NCBI RefSeq assembly: GCF_019649055.1
Contig: NW_026570658.1
Coordinates: 1-22,435 of the forward strand
Length of the DNA stretch: 22,435 nucleotides
From: Paramacrobiotus metropolitanus
Taxonomy: Eukaryota; Tardigrada; Eutardigrada; Parachela; Macrobiotidae
Direction: 5' to 3'
The position numbers and the translations under genes are program-made. Within the stretch, counting starts at the first letter, position 1, and every line of letters starts with the position of its first letter. Under the pieces are notes generated by a model, which was given only the letters and a program-made list of their open reading frames with translations, did not search any database and had not been told where the DNA came from. Positions 1-9,864 of the stretch are shown here, one piece after another.

Positions 1-560
1 CTGGCTGCTTCTCTGATTGGCTGCTCACGAATGAGCCCGAGACAGGGCTGCTGATCTGGCTGCTACCGGCTAGCGGTGGCTTACTGACTGGGCTGCTCTG
101 GCTAGCGGTGTCGATGGCTGGCGCCGACCTAGTGACCTACTGTCTGCTTTTGTCTGACTACGTAGTGAAGGTCTCCCTGCCGGTCATAATTAAAGACAAC
201 CTGTAATTAGCTGATCTTTTTATTTTTTTAACTGGCACAATTTGCGGAACACAGGCACAACACACGCTACAAAATACAGGCCGCATTCACATAATAAACA
301 ATGGCCGCTGTTTATACAGCTGTCGTCGCTTGTAGCGCTGCTGGTCGGCGTCGTCGTTCTCTCGCGGTCGCTTCTGGCGGGACTCATGCCGGATATAACT
401 ATTATATCCCTTCTTCCCGGTGGTTCCTCCTGGTCGGTGTCCTGGTCGGTGTCGTCGGAAGGTCAGACATCAAATCGTCGGTACCATCTGGTTCGGATAA
501 CGAATCGGAAACATCCGATTCGCTTTCCGAATCATCCGGTTCGTCAGTGCGCTCCGTAAA
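1..560. repeat. Low-complexity G/C/T-rich stretch with TGGCTGCT-like direct repeats
   Basis: The first 150 bases repeat short variants of TGGCTGCT and GGCTAGCGG. From about 460 to 560 there is a run of TCGG/TCCG-rich sequence. I see no recognisable gene here. One frame (301-672, plus) is open for 123 codons from an ATG in good context (ACAATGG) and would encode a Ser/Asp/Glu-rich patch, but its composition follows the low-complexity DNA and it has no known motif. Confidence 0.4.
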
Positions 561-672
561 ACCACGATCAGCCGCCCCGCCGATCTCTAAGAGTTACCGA
601 TGTCCGGTCGTACGTGCACATCTGTATATTGCCATTTCTCACACGAATGGCTATGATTGTACTAATCAGTGA
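301..672 (+). CDS. Doubtful small ORF, Ser/acidic-rich, no known family
   Basis: A 123-codon frame begins with an ATG preceded by ACA and followed by G, a good eukaryotic start context. The product would have an Ala/Arg-rich N-terminus, a short hydrophobic stretch (about residues 42-52) and a Ser/Asp/Glu-rich stretch (about residues 60-85). An overlapping frame from 242 is also open, as expected for G/C-rich repetitive DNA. No homologous family is recognised. It ends inside the left arm of the hairpin at 639-685. Chance is the likeliest explanation. Confidence 0.15.
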   Translation: MAAVYTAVVACSAAGRRRRSLAVASGGTHAGYNYYIPSSRWFLLVGVLVGVVGRSDIKSSVPSGSDNESETSDSLSESSGSSVRSVKPRSAAPPISKSYRCPVVRAHLYIAISHTNGYDCTNQ

Positions 673-685
673 GCCATTCGTGTGA
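639..685. repeat. Inverted repeat, 14-bp perfect arms, 19-nt loop
   Basis: The arms TCACACGAATGGCT (639-652) and AGCCATTCGTGTGA (672-685) are exact reverse complements. Similarity continues outward with a one-base slip. It could form a stem-loop or be a pair of binding sites. It lies outside the recognisable viral genes. Confidence 0.7.
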
Positions 686-1532
686 AATAATACTACCAGA
701 CAACCCACATCGATAACTATCAACTAAATTAGGCGGCTTCGGATCTCAATATGGGTTTTAACCGCAATCGGAGGCTTCGCGCCTTCTTTAAAGGCGATGC
801 TCCTGCGCACGTCAATCGGTGAAATCCGCCACTGGCGAGCCATAAACTCCACGTCCCTAAAACATAGGTTTTAAAACATAAACCAGCTTCACTGGTTATA
901 AAATGTTTTAAAATACATAATGTTATCTGAGGGAAAAACCGCTATTTCAAAATAAAATTAATTTAATAAAAATAATAATAAATATAAACTCACCACGAAT
1001 GACTTTGAGAGATGGCATTTTTTTGGAATAACGAAGGGAAAAAAAACTCAAAAAAAATTGCAAGATGAATCTCTGAGCGTATACGGTTTAGCAAACCAAC
1101 CAGCAGAAGTTCTAACAAATGTGACGGTATCTGATGCAAAATTTGCTCTTTTATACTAAGTGAAGAGGACGTACACCCATTTGATGAAAAATATCTGGGG
1201 CGCATGTCCTGTACTGTGTATTAAACTAGGTTAGAATACGGTGCGAAGAGTAGTAACAGGGTTCACCCTGTGCACATACTGAATCGGTAGAGTTGATCAC
1301 GTACATACGAAATCGGTAAAGTGAATCCGTTACTGAGCAGAGCAAGTTCTACCACGTTACCAAAATTCAACGGACTGTTACTCGGTGTACTGGGCCGATA
1401 CTCTCAACCACCAACAGGAATACTGAGTTTCCTGCTAGTGAGTTGCAGGATCGGGCTTTCGTAGCCTCTTTTGCAATAACAACCACATTGTGAACAACAC
1501 AACATACCGCTTATGAATAGAAAAAAAAAAGT
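686..1532. other. No gene recognised between the left repeats and polB 3' end
   Basis: This AT-rich stretch shows no convincing gene. Two short minus-strand frames (990-1205 and 1404-1610) lack motifs. A second imperfect hairpin is present: TTTTAAAACATAAACCAG (869-886) pairs with 892-913, with a four-base bulge and a CTTCA loop. The left end of the Maverick element probably lies in or before this stretch, but I found no terminal repeat to fix it. Confidence 0.4.
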
Positions 1533-1538
1533 TTTATT
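1533..1538 (-). terminator. Poly(A) signal AATAAA downstream of polB
   Basis: On the minus strand AATAAA lies about 78 nt beyond the polB stop (1616-1618) and is followed by a run of ten T. Position and composition fit a polyadenylation site for the polymerase transcript. Confidence 0.45.
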
Positions 1539-1895
1539 CAGTAACAAACAGCCAAACAACCGGGTTATAACAGTTGGTGTTCTGGTAATAAAAATTGTAC
1601 CAAAGATCAAACAGCTTATTGTTTAGTACCGAAAGGTAGTGTCGTAAAGTCGGGAAGCAGCATGCGTTTGTCGTAAACCATTTTCAGCTTCTTGAACAAA
1701 CGAACCGTGTTGATTTCTTGGGTCTTGCCATTGCGTTTAATGTATTCAGGATAGATGATCTGAACATGGGATTCCGTCCCGTCAAAGGCGCTTCAGTTTT
1801 CAAAGTCCAAGGCCTGTCCAGTCCTGGCAAAGTTTGGTGACCTCATCAAAGTCCAAGATGTCCTCCGTGTACCCGTTTTGTGTAAGGCCTTTTGC

Positions 1896-1982
1896 CTACA
1901 AATATTAAGATGTCCTGCATACACTGTAATTACTGTGCATACTGTATAGTATGTGTATACTGTACATACAACTTGGGCATAC
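1896..1982 (-). other. Candidate 87-nt spliceosomal intron in polB
   Basis: On the coding strand this interval starts GTATGC and ends TTTGTAG. Removing it joins two polymerase segments in phase 0, with conserved-looking coding on both sides. Retained, it would add a TAA in frame. Its sequence is AT-rich and partly palindromic (GTATAC/GTACATAC runs), unlike the flanking exons. An insertion of 87 nt is the alternative. Confidence 0.6.
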
Positions 1983-4900
1983 CTTTAGCTCGATCCGGCC
2001 AGTGTCAGTCTCGTAGCTGTACACCTGGGGCCGCAGGACACGAACTTCATAATGTGACTCTCGCCGGCCTGCAGTTGGTTGTCCCAGTCGCCCAGGATAC
2101 TACCGGTTCCGGCACCCAGTCCCCAGGGCGGGTGAGGAAGACAACGGAATCGGTATCATAGTACATCAGCCGGTCGCCCAGCTTCTCCATCATGTCCAGG
2201 AGGATGAGGCGTGCATTGGCAGTAGTGAACGCAGCCAAGGCGACGTTTGTAGCGTTACTTCCTTCATTGTAGTCTTCTCCCTTGGAGTAGGTCACCATGA
2301 GGCAGTCCTCGTTGACGGCAAACACATCATGAATTTCAACGGTCTTGGAGCGGATCATGTCCAAATAGTCCTTGGTTTTGTAGACGAACTTGGTCATAGT
2401 CATATCATCCCGCTGTCCTTGCTTGCCCCATAGGTAGTTCAGACAGTTCTTGGCCATTACGGCGCCCAGCATCGTAGATCATGGCTTCCGGATCAAGGTC
2501 GATCCCTTCACGTTCTTTGACCTGGCGGATGAAGTCATCTTTCTGTTGGGAGTTTTACACCAGCTAGGCCACCCGCTGGCTTCCATCTTGATTTTCAGAA
2601 ACTTGTTGATGTACGCAGCATAAACGCCGGCTTCCAAGGTGTCCCAGTGCCATACCTCGTACACTTCCTGCACGGTGTATCCCCGGTCGATGGCGTGGTG
2701 GAGCTCCGGGTGGTCCACACACCTTCGATGGCAGTCAGCGTCGCTATGCTGGCAATAGTCGTTGTACTTAGTGTCCGCACACGTACGGCAAAGCGCAAAT
2801 ACCAACTTCTTGTTGATAGTAGCAGGAAGAACAGGGTACAAACACTGCGGTGGTGGTAGTATCTTGCACGACACCAAGCCATAATACTCTTTCACGTCCT
2901 TGAAATCCGACAATATAATTGTTGGGTGGCCGATAGGGTACGTCTTGGTCTTGTTGACGAAGGGTATAAGCTGACAACGTCGAAGTGCATAATCATTTCC
3001 CCGGCTTCACTGCGTAGTACAAGCGACTGGCATTAGTGACCACCTTTAAAGGCGTCCTGGGATTCAGGGGCTCGCGGAGTTTTGGCCAGACAAGAAAGTA
3101 GCGATGTCCGTATCCTTACGCTCACTTTTCCATTCACACTCCCACTTGGTAACTACTGTATACTTCTCATCTTCCAGGTAGCGTACACGGTCCAGTATTC
3201 CTCGTACACTTCACTCATCTTTTACGAGAGAAGGGGATCGATCTTCTTCTTCGGTACATTCAGGATGTCCGTGGAATACACAACCGTTATATTCGTACAC
3301 TGTACGAGTTGCGGCATCATAGCCGTCCACGTAATACGGGCCAATGTGCACTTCCTTGCCATTCCGACCATGCTGAATACGCCCACCCAAGTCACGGTTC
3401 AACATTTCTAACCACTGAGTTGCTTGAACACTGGTACGTCGGTTCCGGTGAGGTCCATGGGAGGACAATACAGCTAGTTTCTCAGGTTCCAAATGAAAGG
3501 TGCGGTAGTAACGGTTGCAGGCAGATGACATGGTGATACTATCCAGCGGGTTTAGATTAGTCAGAGCGACAAAATCATCAACGAACTTTGGGGCACAACG
3601 CCGGAGCACGGTGACGTCATTCGAGCAGTAGGCCATGATTTCCGCACGGAAGTCGAACTGCCCACCCGCAGCGGCTTTTGCTTCAGCGTACCACTTTAGA
3701 AACTCCTCTTTATCTTTCTTTTTCAGACCGTCAAAACGTACATTTCCGGTTCGGGCCACGGCAGTACCTTATCCCAGTTTTCAGGTCGATTGAAGTGGTG
3801 AGGAAGTCGCCTTTCTTGACCTCCACTTCTAAACCAACCGCTTTCGGTAAACTGCTGAGTTTCATAGGCATAAAATTTAACGTGTCACGGGAACATATTC
3901 AAGGACCGATAACGCAGTTCAACAGCTGAGTGCCCCTCTAATAACTTCCACACCGCAGCTTATTATCCAAAAGGTGTTTCAAAGAAATGACCGTCATATC
4001 CCGGAAGTTGTGAGCAATAATCGTGTAGTGATTGTGTTTCTCCGAAAATAGCCATTCACCAAACTGCTGGGCAACATCTCTTGTCATTGGTTGACCATCC
4101 GCCGGAAATCGAAACTCCGTGCCGTCTTCGTACTGGGCCACTAACATCTCGGTGTATGTCCATTAATTGGATCATTAAATGTCTCGTAATCAAAGAAAAT
4201 GTATCGCTTTGTCGCTCTGGTTGATCCGTTGAGGGTGGTAAAGGCTTTGGAAAAGTCTTGATATAACACTTATGTGTGGCTTGAGAAGCCCATTCGCGGC
4301 AGACCGTGCAAAACATCTCCCCACTGGTGCTTTTCATTTGGTCGACGTGTTAAGTTTACAAAGCGTCGGCAGTCTCTACAGTAAAAGATCTGGGAACAAA
4401 AGGTTTTTACATTGCGGCGAACAGCTCTGTGAACGTTGAAACATTCTTGGTTGTTGAATGTACGACGACAATCACCACAGTGAACAACGGACCCTTGGAC
4501 GCAGTCACTAGCTGCCCGATAACACAACCGACAGTTTCCAATGCATCGATGCCGCTCCTTGTGACTGTAGTGTACATCGCACTCGGAGCAAAAGTATGAC
4601 GAGTTAAAAATACCGGTGGCAGAGGTTACGAGATCAAAGTGGTTCTTCTCCAACAAGACAAAGATCTCCAGCATGTTCTTTGTTTTCGTCTATGGTACAC
4701 GAGCAATATAGTATTACCGTGATCCGCCGAGATCACCTTTACTTGAAATTCGGGAAAGCACTCGTGTTGTAAAGAGGACAGGTCATTGAGGTCATAGCAC
4801 CGTCCTAATGGTAAATCAGCTAACTGAATAATCTGTCTGGCATGGCTGTCAGCTTTGTTGATCCCTTCTCACTGTACAGATGTTTCCACTGGCTTTTGTA

Positions 4901-5442
4901 CGCTCCTGAACATCGTGCGTCAAACGGTACTTGCCCAAGTACAATGCGGCGGGTAAACAGTTATTAGGCACACGAACTGTAACAATGGACTTGCTGAAAC
5001 GCTTAGCATCGCGTGCCACGTGACGGTGTATGCACTTCCAGTTCCCTCCACTTGGCATGATGGTGCGAAAATGCGGATTGAGAAGGTATCGTCAGCACCA
5101 TCCGCCCGGAGTTGGCCTTGGTACAGACAGCAACAAGGTCATCGACACTGAAGTCCGACAATTTCCGCATCGACAAGTAAATTGGAAATTCTAGCGACGC
5201 ACAGCCAATGGAAATGGTAACACGGTCAGATGGTTGAAACTGAGCCACGCAGAGATTCAATATGGATTCCAGCAGTAAAGGCAGAAGCAAGACAGTTTCT
5301 TCCTGGGAATAAATACGCGGCAGGGCGGCGATCTCCACACGGTACTCGTACTCGGTGCTGTTGAATTTCTTGAACTTGCGCTCTTTGTTCTTAGTCAGGC
5401 TGAATAGGGCTGAGAAATCCGGAATATCATTTCTTCCAGTGC

Positions 5443-5644
5443 CTACAGATATATAATATGTACTACAAGAAGAATGGCTTATTAATTACAAAAACAATTA
5501 AGTGACCTGCATTTTACGTAAATTTTCTTATAATTGTTGTACAAAACCGACTTGTTTGTTTTGCGAAAACTAATTCGTAAAAAAGTTAACTTTTCGGCTT
5601 TATTGAGAAAATGTCGTCCTTAATTTTAATGTTTGTTAGCTTAC
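5443..5644 (-). other. Candidate second intron of polB 5' region
   Basis: The donor is CTG|GTAAGC at 5645/5644 and the acceptor TATATCTGTAG|GC at 5443/5442, enclosing 202 nt of AT-rich sequence. The downstream exon runs in frame into the recognised N-terminal domain. The splice as drawn leaves a one-base phase mismatch, consistent with the many indels elsewhere in this gene, so the exact junction is uncertain. Confidence 0.4.
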
Positions 5645-5758
5645 CAGTGGCTTTCCCGAAACTGCATCTGGAATATCAATGTCCATGGCACCATCCGTCG
5701 CTTTCCCCACCTCCCTGATCAGCTCCTTACCACCTAGATCGTTGGAATTTGGTAAGTT
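5645..5758 (-). other. Candidate internal exon of polB, acidic 38-residue segment
   Basis: This short open segment is bounded by an AG acceptor (5760-5759) and a GTAAGC donor (5644). It would encode a segment including DGAMDIDIPDAV. It is phase 0 at its 5' side, matching the donor of the proposed first exon. No known domain is present; the assignment rests on splice signals and reading frame. Confidence 0.4.
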
Positions 5759-6517
5759 CTCAGTATGTTGTGTTATTCCAGTAATGTTTAACTAGGACAA
5801 ATGTCTATACACAAGTTGATGCACATCAAACAACTTTTATTTTAATTAGGCCAAAAGACTGACTCGGCTATTGTTCTAAGCAGGTCAAAAGACTGACTGG
5901 CATCGATGATTACTGTTATCAATAGATGAATCAGTATTCTTAGTGTCCGTCACAACAGAATATACTATTCTGGAAAGGCTAGTGGCGTATAAAGCGAAAG
6001 GGCTGCTGTTTAATAAAACAATAGTTCTATAGTTTAATTATTTACAGGACGCATGTATGAGCCTACTGATATTTATATGATATTTTATTATAAACTTTTT
6101 TTTGCATTTGTTATCAGCAAATGCTTGTTCCAAGTGGAAAAAAGTAAATCATTATCGAGTTTGCAAATGACTTAAATAAATTAACTATCTTAAATATTTA
6201 GCAATCTACAATCTACCAGAAGGTTTTGATTCCAATATTCTAAATGGATTAAACGACCGCCTTTTGTCGATGATTATAATTTTTATTCGAAGTCTTTATC
6301 GCATAAATAACCGCTGACTGGTGGTAAAAAACGGTTTCCTCTTAGTTTTTATTTGTCAAAAAATATTTACTCTGAAATGGAGGTATTGAAATTTATAGTA
6401 GTTATCAGTTACGGTCGTTTCAAAAAAAAAAACAAAAAAAGAAATCCAGATAAGCGAGCATTGAAATTTAAGCTATTTTTAACAAAAAAACTATTCTTAT
6501 CTTCAAACGTCACTCAC
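5759..6517 (-). other. AT-rich candidate first intron of polB
   Basis: On the minus strand the interval begins GTGAGT and ends CTGAG, 759 nt in all. It is AT-rich with many stops in all frames. It contains a direct repeat, AAAAGACTGACT at about 5852 and 5886, and A-rich runs near 6420-6440. No separate gene is visible inside it. Confidence 0.4.
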
Positions 6518-6676
6518 CCAATCATCCCAATCACCAGTCGCAAGTATGGCATCGGTATCCTGACGATCCGCATCGGTGATAATGTACGGTGGCGATGGTG
6601 GAAGATTCCATGACCCTTTGTCGAAAATAGCATCAGTGTCCATACGATCAACATCCGTAAGCTGATAGTCGTCCAT
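6518..6676 (-). CDS. Candidate first coding exon of polB, acidic 53-residue leader
   Basis: The frame opens with ATG at 6676 and encodes an Asp-rich leader (MDDYQLTDVDRMDTDA and onward, with a PPSPP patch). It reaches a consensus donor TGG|GTGAGT at 6518/6517 and stops five codons later if not spliced. It lies just upstream of the polymerase on the same strand and directly below the 42-bp CGCCAGT array. It may instead be an independent 57-codon gene. No family is recognised. Confidence 0.4.
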
Positions 6677-6732
6677 GATAACCGTCCAAAAATAAGCTCC
6701 AACTGCGATTTAGCCAGAGCGACGCACGGCTT

Positions 6733-6945
6733 TTAAATAATTTTGATCGCCAGCGGTACTGGCGGTTGGCCTAGTTTATGACTAGTCTCATTCAGCTGGA
6801 CTGGGGACTGACCTAGTTTGTGTCTAGTCTCATTCAGCTGGACTGGCGATTGACCTAGTTTGTGTCTAGTCTCATTCATTTGGACTGGCGATTGACCTAG
6901 TTTGTGTCTAGTCTCATTCAGCTGGACTGGCGATAAATCAACCAT
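6733..6945. repeat. Five tandem 42-bp repeats carrying CGCCAGT
   Basis: Copies begin with the ACTGG core at 6758, 6800, 6842, 6884 and 6926, exactly 42 bp apart. Four keep ACTGGCG (CGCCAGT on the minus strand); the 6800 copy reads ACTGGGG. Because 42 is a multiple of three, the minus strand is open for 70 codons with a repeating SPVQLNETRHKLGQ unit. The array lies just upstream of the polB start, so a promoter or replication role is more likely than a protein. Confidence 0.75.
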
Positions 6946-7835
6946 TCGCTATTGGTCGCCACACATGTTTGAACATGTACGCATCTTACCCCCTTTCTTT
7001 GTTTTATTTTCCCCACCCCTTTCTTTTTTATTGGTTGTTTTGTAGCATTTATTTTAACAAATAAAATTGTGTTGCACTCCCAGACACGAGTGCGACAAAT
7101 AGGACAATGATACATACGCATAGAGCACGCATCGCAACAGGCTGCATGACCACAAGGTTGAAAAGCACACATTATATCAGCATTCAAACAAATAGTACAT
7201 TGCGGTTTCTCTGAAGTCTCTTTACGCTCAGCGTAGACGGCAGCCGCCGCGGTGGCCACTGCTCCGATTTCGCAAAGGCTTTGGCGATGATTTCTTCCGC
7301 ATATTGTAATCCTTTTTCCTGTTTCACGAAGCTGCAGTTGTACGACCAACACCATGACGCGCGTGTTCCTCCCATGGAATATCTTCAACCTGCCAGTTTT
7401 CCAGATAAATGTTCCACAGAAAAACACTGGACCCGATCCTTTGGTCCAGTAAAAGAATCCCGCTTCGGCCATTTCTCGGGGTGTTGTTTAAATGTCCAGT
7501 TGTAAAATGTAGCGAATCTCGCTTTAACATCAGCCATTGGGGGTGTGACAAAGATCCAACTCTGGGACAGTCGGTTGCTTCCCATTTCGTGTCGCAGGAC
7601 AAGGTTTTCATCCCTTCCCAGTCATGCGCAGTCCACGCACTATGCACAACCGACTTCATCGGGAAACTGCTTAAAAAACAGACCGGCAAGTACCAGTCTG
7701 GATGGAGCCGTCAAAGGCCATGGCTGACAAAGACCGAACACGGTTTTCAACAATTGTCATATCTGGTCGCGCCATTTTGAACGAATGAAGTTCATTACAC
7801 GCTTCGCGAGCGTTATATATTGTTGGTATCGCCAT
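6918..7835 (-). pseudogene. Inhibitor-of-apoptosis-like protein: two BIR-type regions and a RING (frameshifted)
   Basis: IAP proteins bind caspases or death adaptors through BIR domains and ubiquitylate them through a C-terminal RING; baculoviruses and other insect viruses carry them. The start at 7835 overlaps the end of the TM gene by 23 nt. A degenerate first BIR is suggested by ENRVRS at about 7740 and TDCPRV at about 7570. A clearer second BIR follows, with FATFYNW (about 7510), AGFFYWTK (about 7460), VFFCG (about 7420) and PWEEHARH (about 7370). These pieces lie in different frames. The C3HC4 RING (CTICLNADIMCAF, CGHAACC, CPICRTRV; about 7200-7080) is complete. The open frame runs about 50 residues past the usual IAP end, through a purine-rich 3' element, to 6918. 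The break points mean no full product as given. Confidence 0.75.
6986..7032 (-). terminator. AATAAA plus G-rich 3' element, copy 1 (IAP end)
   Basis: On the minus strand AATAAAAAAG is followed by GGGGTGGGG, an A-rich spacer and AGAAAGGGGGTAA. A near copy follows the ADP-ribosylhydrolase gene at 17476-17520. Both lie in the same orientation relative to their genes, so they look like a shared 3'-end or pause signal. Confidence 0.45.
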
Positions 7836-8031
7836 TTGGTACTGGCGATGAGTCATCACTCAGCATTACGTCTAGTACATCTTTTGTCAGCTGGTTGGAT
7901 TCCGTTATGCGGGTTACGTTGGGCTTAGCAAAGTGGCCACATATTTCTAAAATATTAAAAATCAGTAATAAAATGGTGATGAGAATTCCAAAAATAATAG
8001 AAATTATCTCTTTGATTGTAGGTTTATCCAT
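7813..8031 (-). CDS. Small single-pass membrane protein
   Basis: This intact 72-residue frame begins at an ATG inside the protease stop region (8-nt overlap). It has a short Lys-containing N-terminus, one strongly hydrophobic helix (about residues 9-31, Ile/Leu-rich) and a polar tail. The N-terminus before the helix is too short and charged for a classical signal peptide, so a signal anchor is likely. It overlaps the IAP start by 23 nt. Small TM proteins of unknown role occur in this position in compact viral genomes. No family is recognised. Confidence 0.6.
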   Translation of the reverse strand: MDKPTIKEIISIIFGILITILLLIFNILEICGHFAKPNVTRITESNQLTKDVLDVMLSDDSSPVPNGDTNNI

Positions 8032-8523
8032 GATTTATTAGTGATTTTATGAATTCGTTGTCTCTTAATTTTGCGCTTATACGGAAGAATTTATTGATAA
8101 ATTTGCATACGAATTTATCATTCACCCCTTTATGCTTGGTGAATGCCGACATCAGATCCTTATACGAAAAACCGTAGCATCGCAATAATACATAAAACAT
8201 ACAGTACTGACCGCATACGGTGCTGTCGGTGTTTTGTCTTGTAGTATTGGACATAATGACGTAATCATCACCCATCCATTCTGCAATATCCGACGAATAT
8301 TCCGCAGGATTACGACCATACGAATCAAACGCTTCTAACATGTTTTGGCGAACGCAGAAGAAGGCCACCCAGTGCTCACCGGGACTCCCCGTTTTTTGTG
8401 TGTTTACGATATATGCACCGGGGTATTGTTTTTCTGGTATAGTGTTACTAGAAAAACACCAACAAAAATATCATAGAATTTTAGGATCTGAAAAAGGGAT
8501 TTTCGATTTCTAAATTATTCATG
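8024..8523 (-). pseudogene. Adenain-like maturation cysteine protease (one or two frameshifts)
   Basis: This is the protease that cleaves structural precursors in adenoviruses and Mavericks (clan CE, C5-like). The catalytic His lies in GEHWVAFFC (about 8370), the acidic residue follows in EAFDSYG (about 8330), and the Gln/Cys region is QNTDSTVCGQYCMFY (about 8215). All expected catalytic elements are present. The start at 8523 overlaps the major capsid stop by 9 nt. Frame shifts are needed near 8487 and in the T-run near 8452, both in the first 25 codons; the catalytic core from about 8450 to the stop at 8024 is intact. The usual length in this family is about 170-200 residues, which matches. 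Confidence 0.85.
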
Positions 8524-9864
8524 GCGCAAAATCAAAAGTACTTGTCTATTATTGTTTATTTCAATAATATTATCGTAAACTAGCATGGCGATACATACAG
8601 CTGCTTCTGGTAATGGTTTGGCAAAACGCATGCTCATATTTAAATTACCTTGTCGAATGAGCGATAAAGCACCACGTCCTGTATGCCCTCTCGTAAAATC
8701 AAAGCCATAAATACAAAATCCACCTAAATTATAATCAGATCTGTCAAACGGCAGCTCTCAAAACCTTCGTGAAGGCGCTCCAGTGTATCAAAAAGTCCTT
8801 CGTACGGCTCCAAACTAGCGCCGTTTTCAAAATCCATATTATATCCCCGAGTTGGAAATATTTGCCCGTCTATTTCTGCATGCAAGTAAGCCAAACTGAA
8901 ATGATTAAAGCATACGGCGTCGAAGTATATTCCCATTGAATGCCCTACTCGGTACCATGGCAAACAACATAACCTTGGGTAACTGCCCGATAACAAGATT
9001 GGGCCAGAATATGTTGCTGCTGTCCGGCAAACAGAGTAGTTTACCGCATAGCAACACGTTCAATGTGGTACTTGGCATTTGTTGTAACTAATTGCTTAGT
9101 TAAAGCCCCTAGAAAATCGGGCGATGGCTCGTATTTTCTAATTTTTTAAACGAGGGTTTTGATAATTACAGATTTTGGTTTTGATAAATCGCTGTCCGTC
9201 ATAAAGACTAGACTGTTTTTATTACGCACTAATTTTATGCTCAACTCGACACCTGGTATCAGTGGTTTGTCCTGTTGGAACAAATCACAATGCAGCTTTC
9301 CTGATAATTGCAGTGGGCGGCACGCTCGAAGCCACATTCGTCTTAACTCTGCTCCTTTGCTAAAAAAGATCTTTTCATTGTTAACTTTGGCTTCGTAATA
9401 TGGATCTTGCTTCCACAGTAATGTGTCCATGGCAAACCCAGACAGTTGTTATTGTGAAGCCTGCGCTTACTTAGTGTAGCCTAGAAGATTTTCAATGTAC
9501 CCCCGCATATGGTACATGGAGCTGCTGTCAGAAATATTACGACCACCCAGAGTGACAATTACCTGTTCAAATAAACTATCGAGAATATTATTTACGGTTG
9601 TCAAGCAGGCATCATCCGTGGACATATCCCCTTTAGAGTCAGTTACATACAGATCACAAGAAAATCGGACATCTGCCAAACTAATAAGTTCAGTTTGACA
9701 CGGGCAATGGTAAAACATAATCGTTGGATGTGTCCGACGGGGCTTGCGTTGGCCCGATATCATAATCGCGGGTATTCCACCTTTCGGTAAGAGTCAGCCG
9801 GAAGATAAAATAAATGGCTCTCTAGGAGCATAGAAGGTTCGGAACCGCTTTCAATAAGAGCCAT
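8515..9864 (-). pseudogene. Maverick major capsid protein, double jelly-roll (several breaks)
   Basis: This is the hexon-like shell protein of Mavericks; its cellular relics are often annotated as F54H12.2-like. Recognisable segments in order are VNNILDSLFEQVIVTLGG and RGYIENLLGY (about 9600-9480), SGKLHCDLFQQDKPLIPGVE with KLVRNKNS (about 9310-9200), NAKYHIERV (about 9080), a segment around HFSLAYLHAEIDG (about 8900), and a C-terminal block with YGFDFTRG, LNMSMRFAKPLPEA and DNIIEINNNRQVL (about 8710-8545). Start ATG at 9864 overlaps the upstream stop as TAATG. Frames change near 9760, 9450, 9000 and 8735, and stops lie in frame near 9147 and 9057. The length (about 450 codons) fits the family. 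Confidence 0.85.

Larger units (their letters stand above)
1616..6676 (-). pseudogene. polB: Protein-primed family B DNA polymerase of a Maverick/Polinton element (frameshifted)
   Basis: This is the replicative polymerase of Maverick elements, which would copy the linear element from a protein primer. Reading in from the 5' side: an N-terminal domain at about 5440-4850; a Cys/His-rich zinc-ribbon-like region at about 4670-4270 with repeated CxxC pairs; exonuclease motifs ExoI (FDYETF, about 4190), ExoII (IIAHNFR, about 4010) and ExoIII (YCSNDVTVL, about 3625); the YEYNGCVFHGHPEC segment typical of this clade (about 3290); motif A (DVVSLYP, about 2965); motif B (NCLNYLWGK, about 2430); motif C (YYDTDSV, about 2155); and a C-terminal end with LPDFTTLPFG just before the stop at 1616. 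The frame changes at least six times (for example near 4140, 2960, 2530 and 1815), and a TGA lies in frame near 1795. The gene as given therefore cannot be read through. A short acidic first exon (6518-6676) and three introns are proposed separately. Confidence 0.9.

Noticed and set aside
990-1610. Short minus-strand frames at 990-1205 and 1404-1610
   Set aside because: No motifs, AT-rich or homopolymer-driven composition, and no conserved position relative to the polymerase.
2595-3929. Several plus- and minus-strand open frames across the polymerase
   Set aside because: They are alternative frames of the recognised polymerase segments and lack independent motifs.
6961-6980. CATG-containing near-palindrome resembling paired p53 half-sites
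   Set aside because: Both half-sites deviate from the consensus and the stretch is within the extended RING frame; a chance match is likely.
8450-8500. Splice acceptor-like CCCTTTTTCAG just before the protease body
   Set aside because: The protease start codon at 8523 overlaps the capsid stop and the N-terminal residues read on through this site with a single-base frame change, so a frameshift explains it better than an intron.
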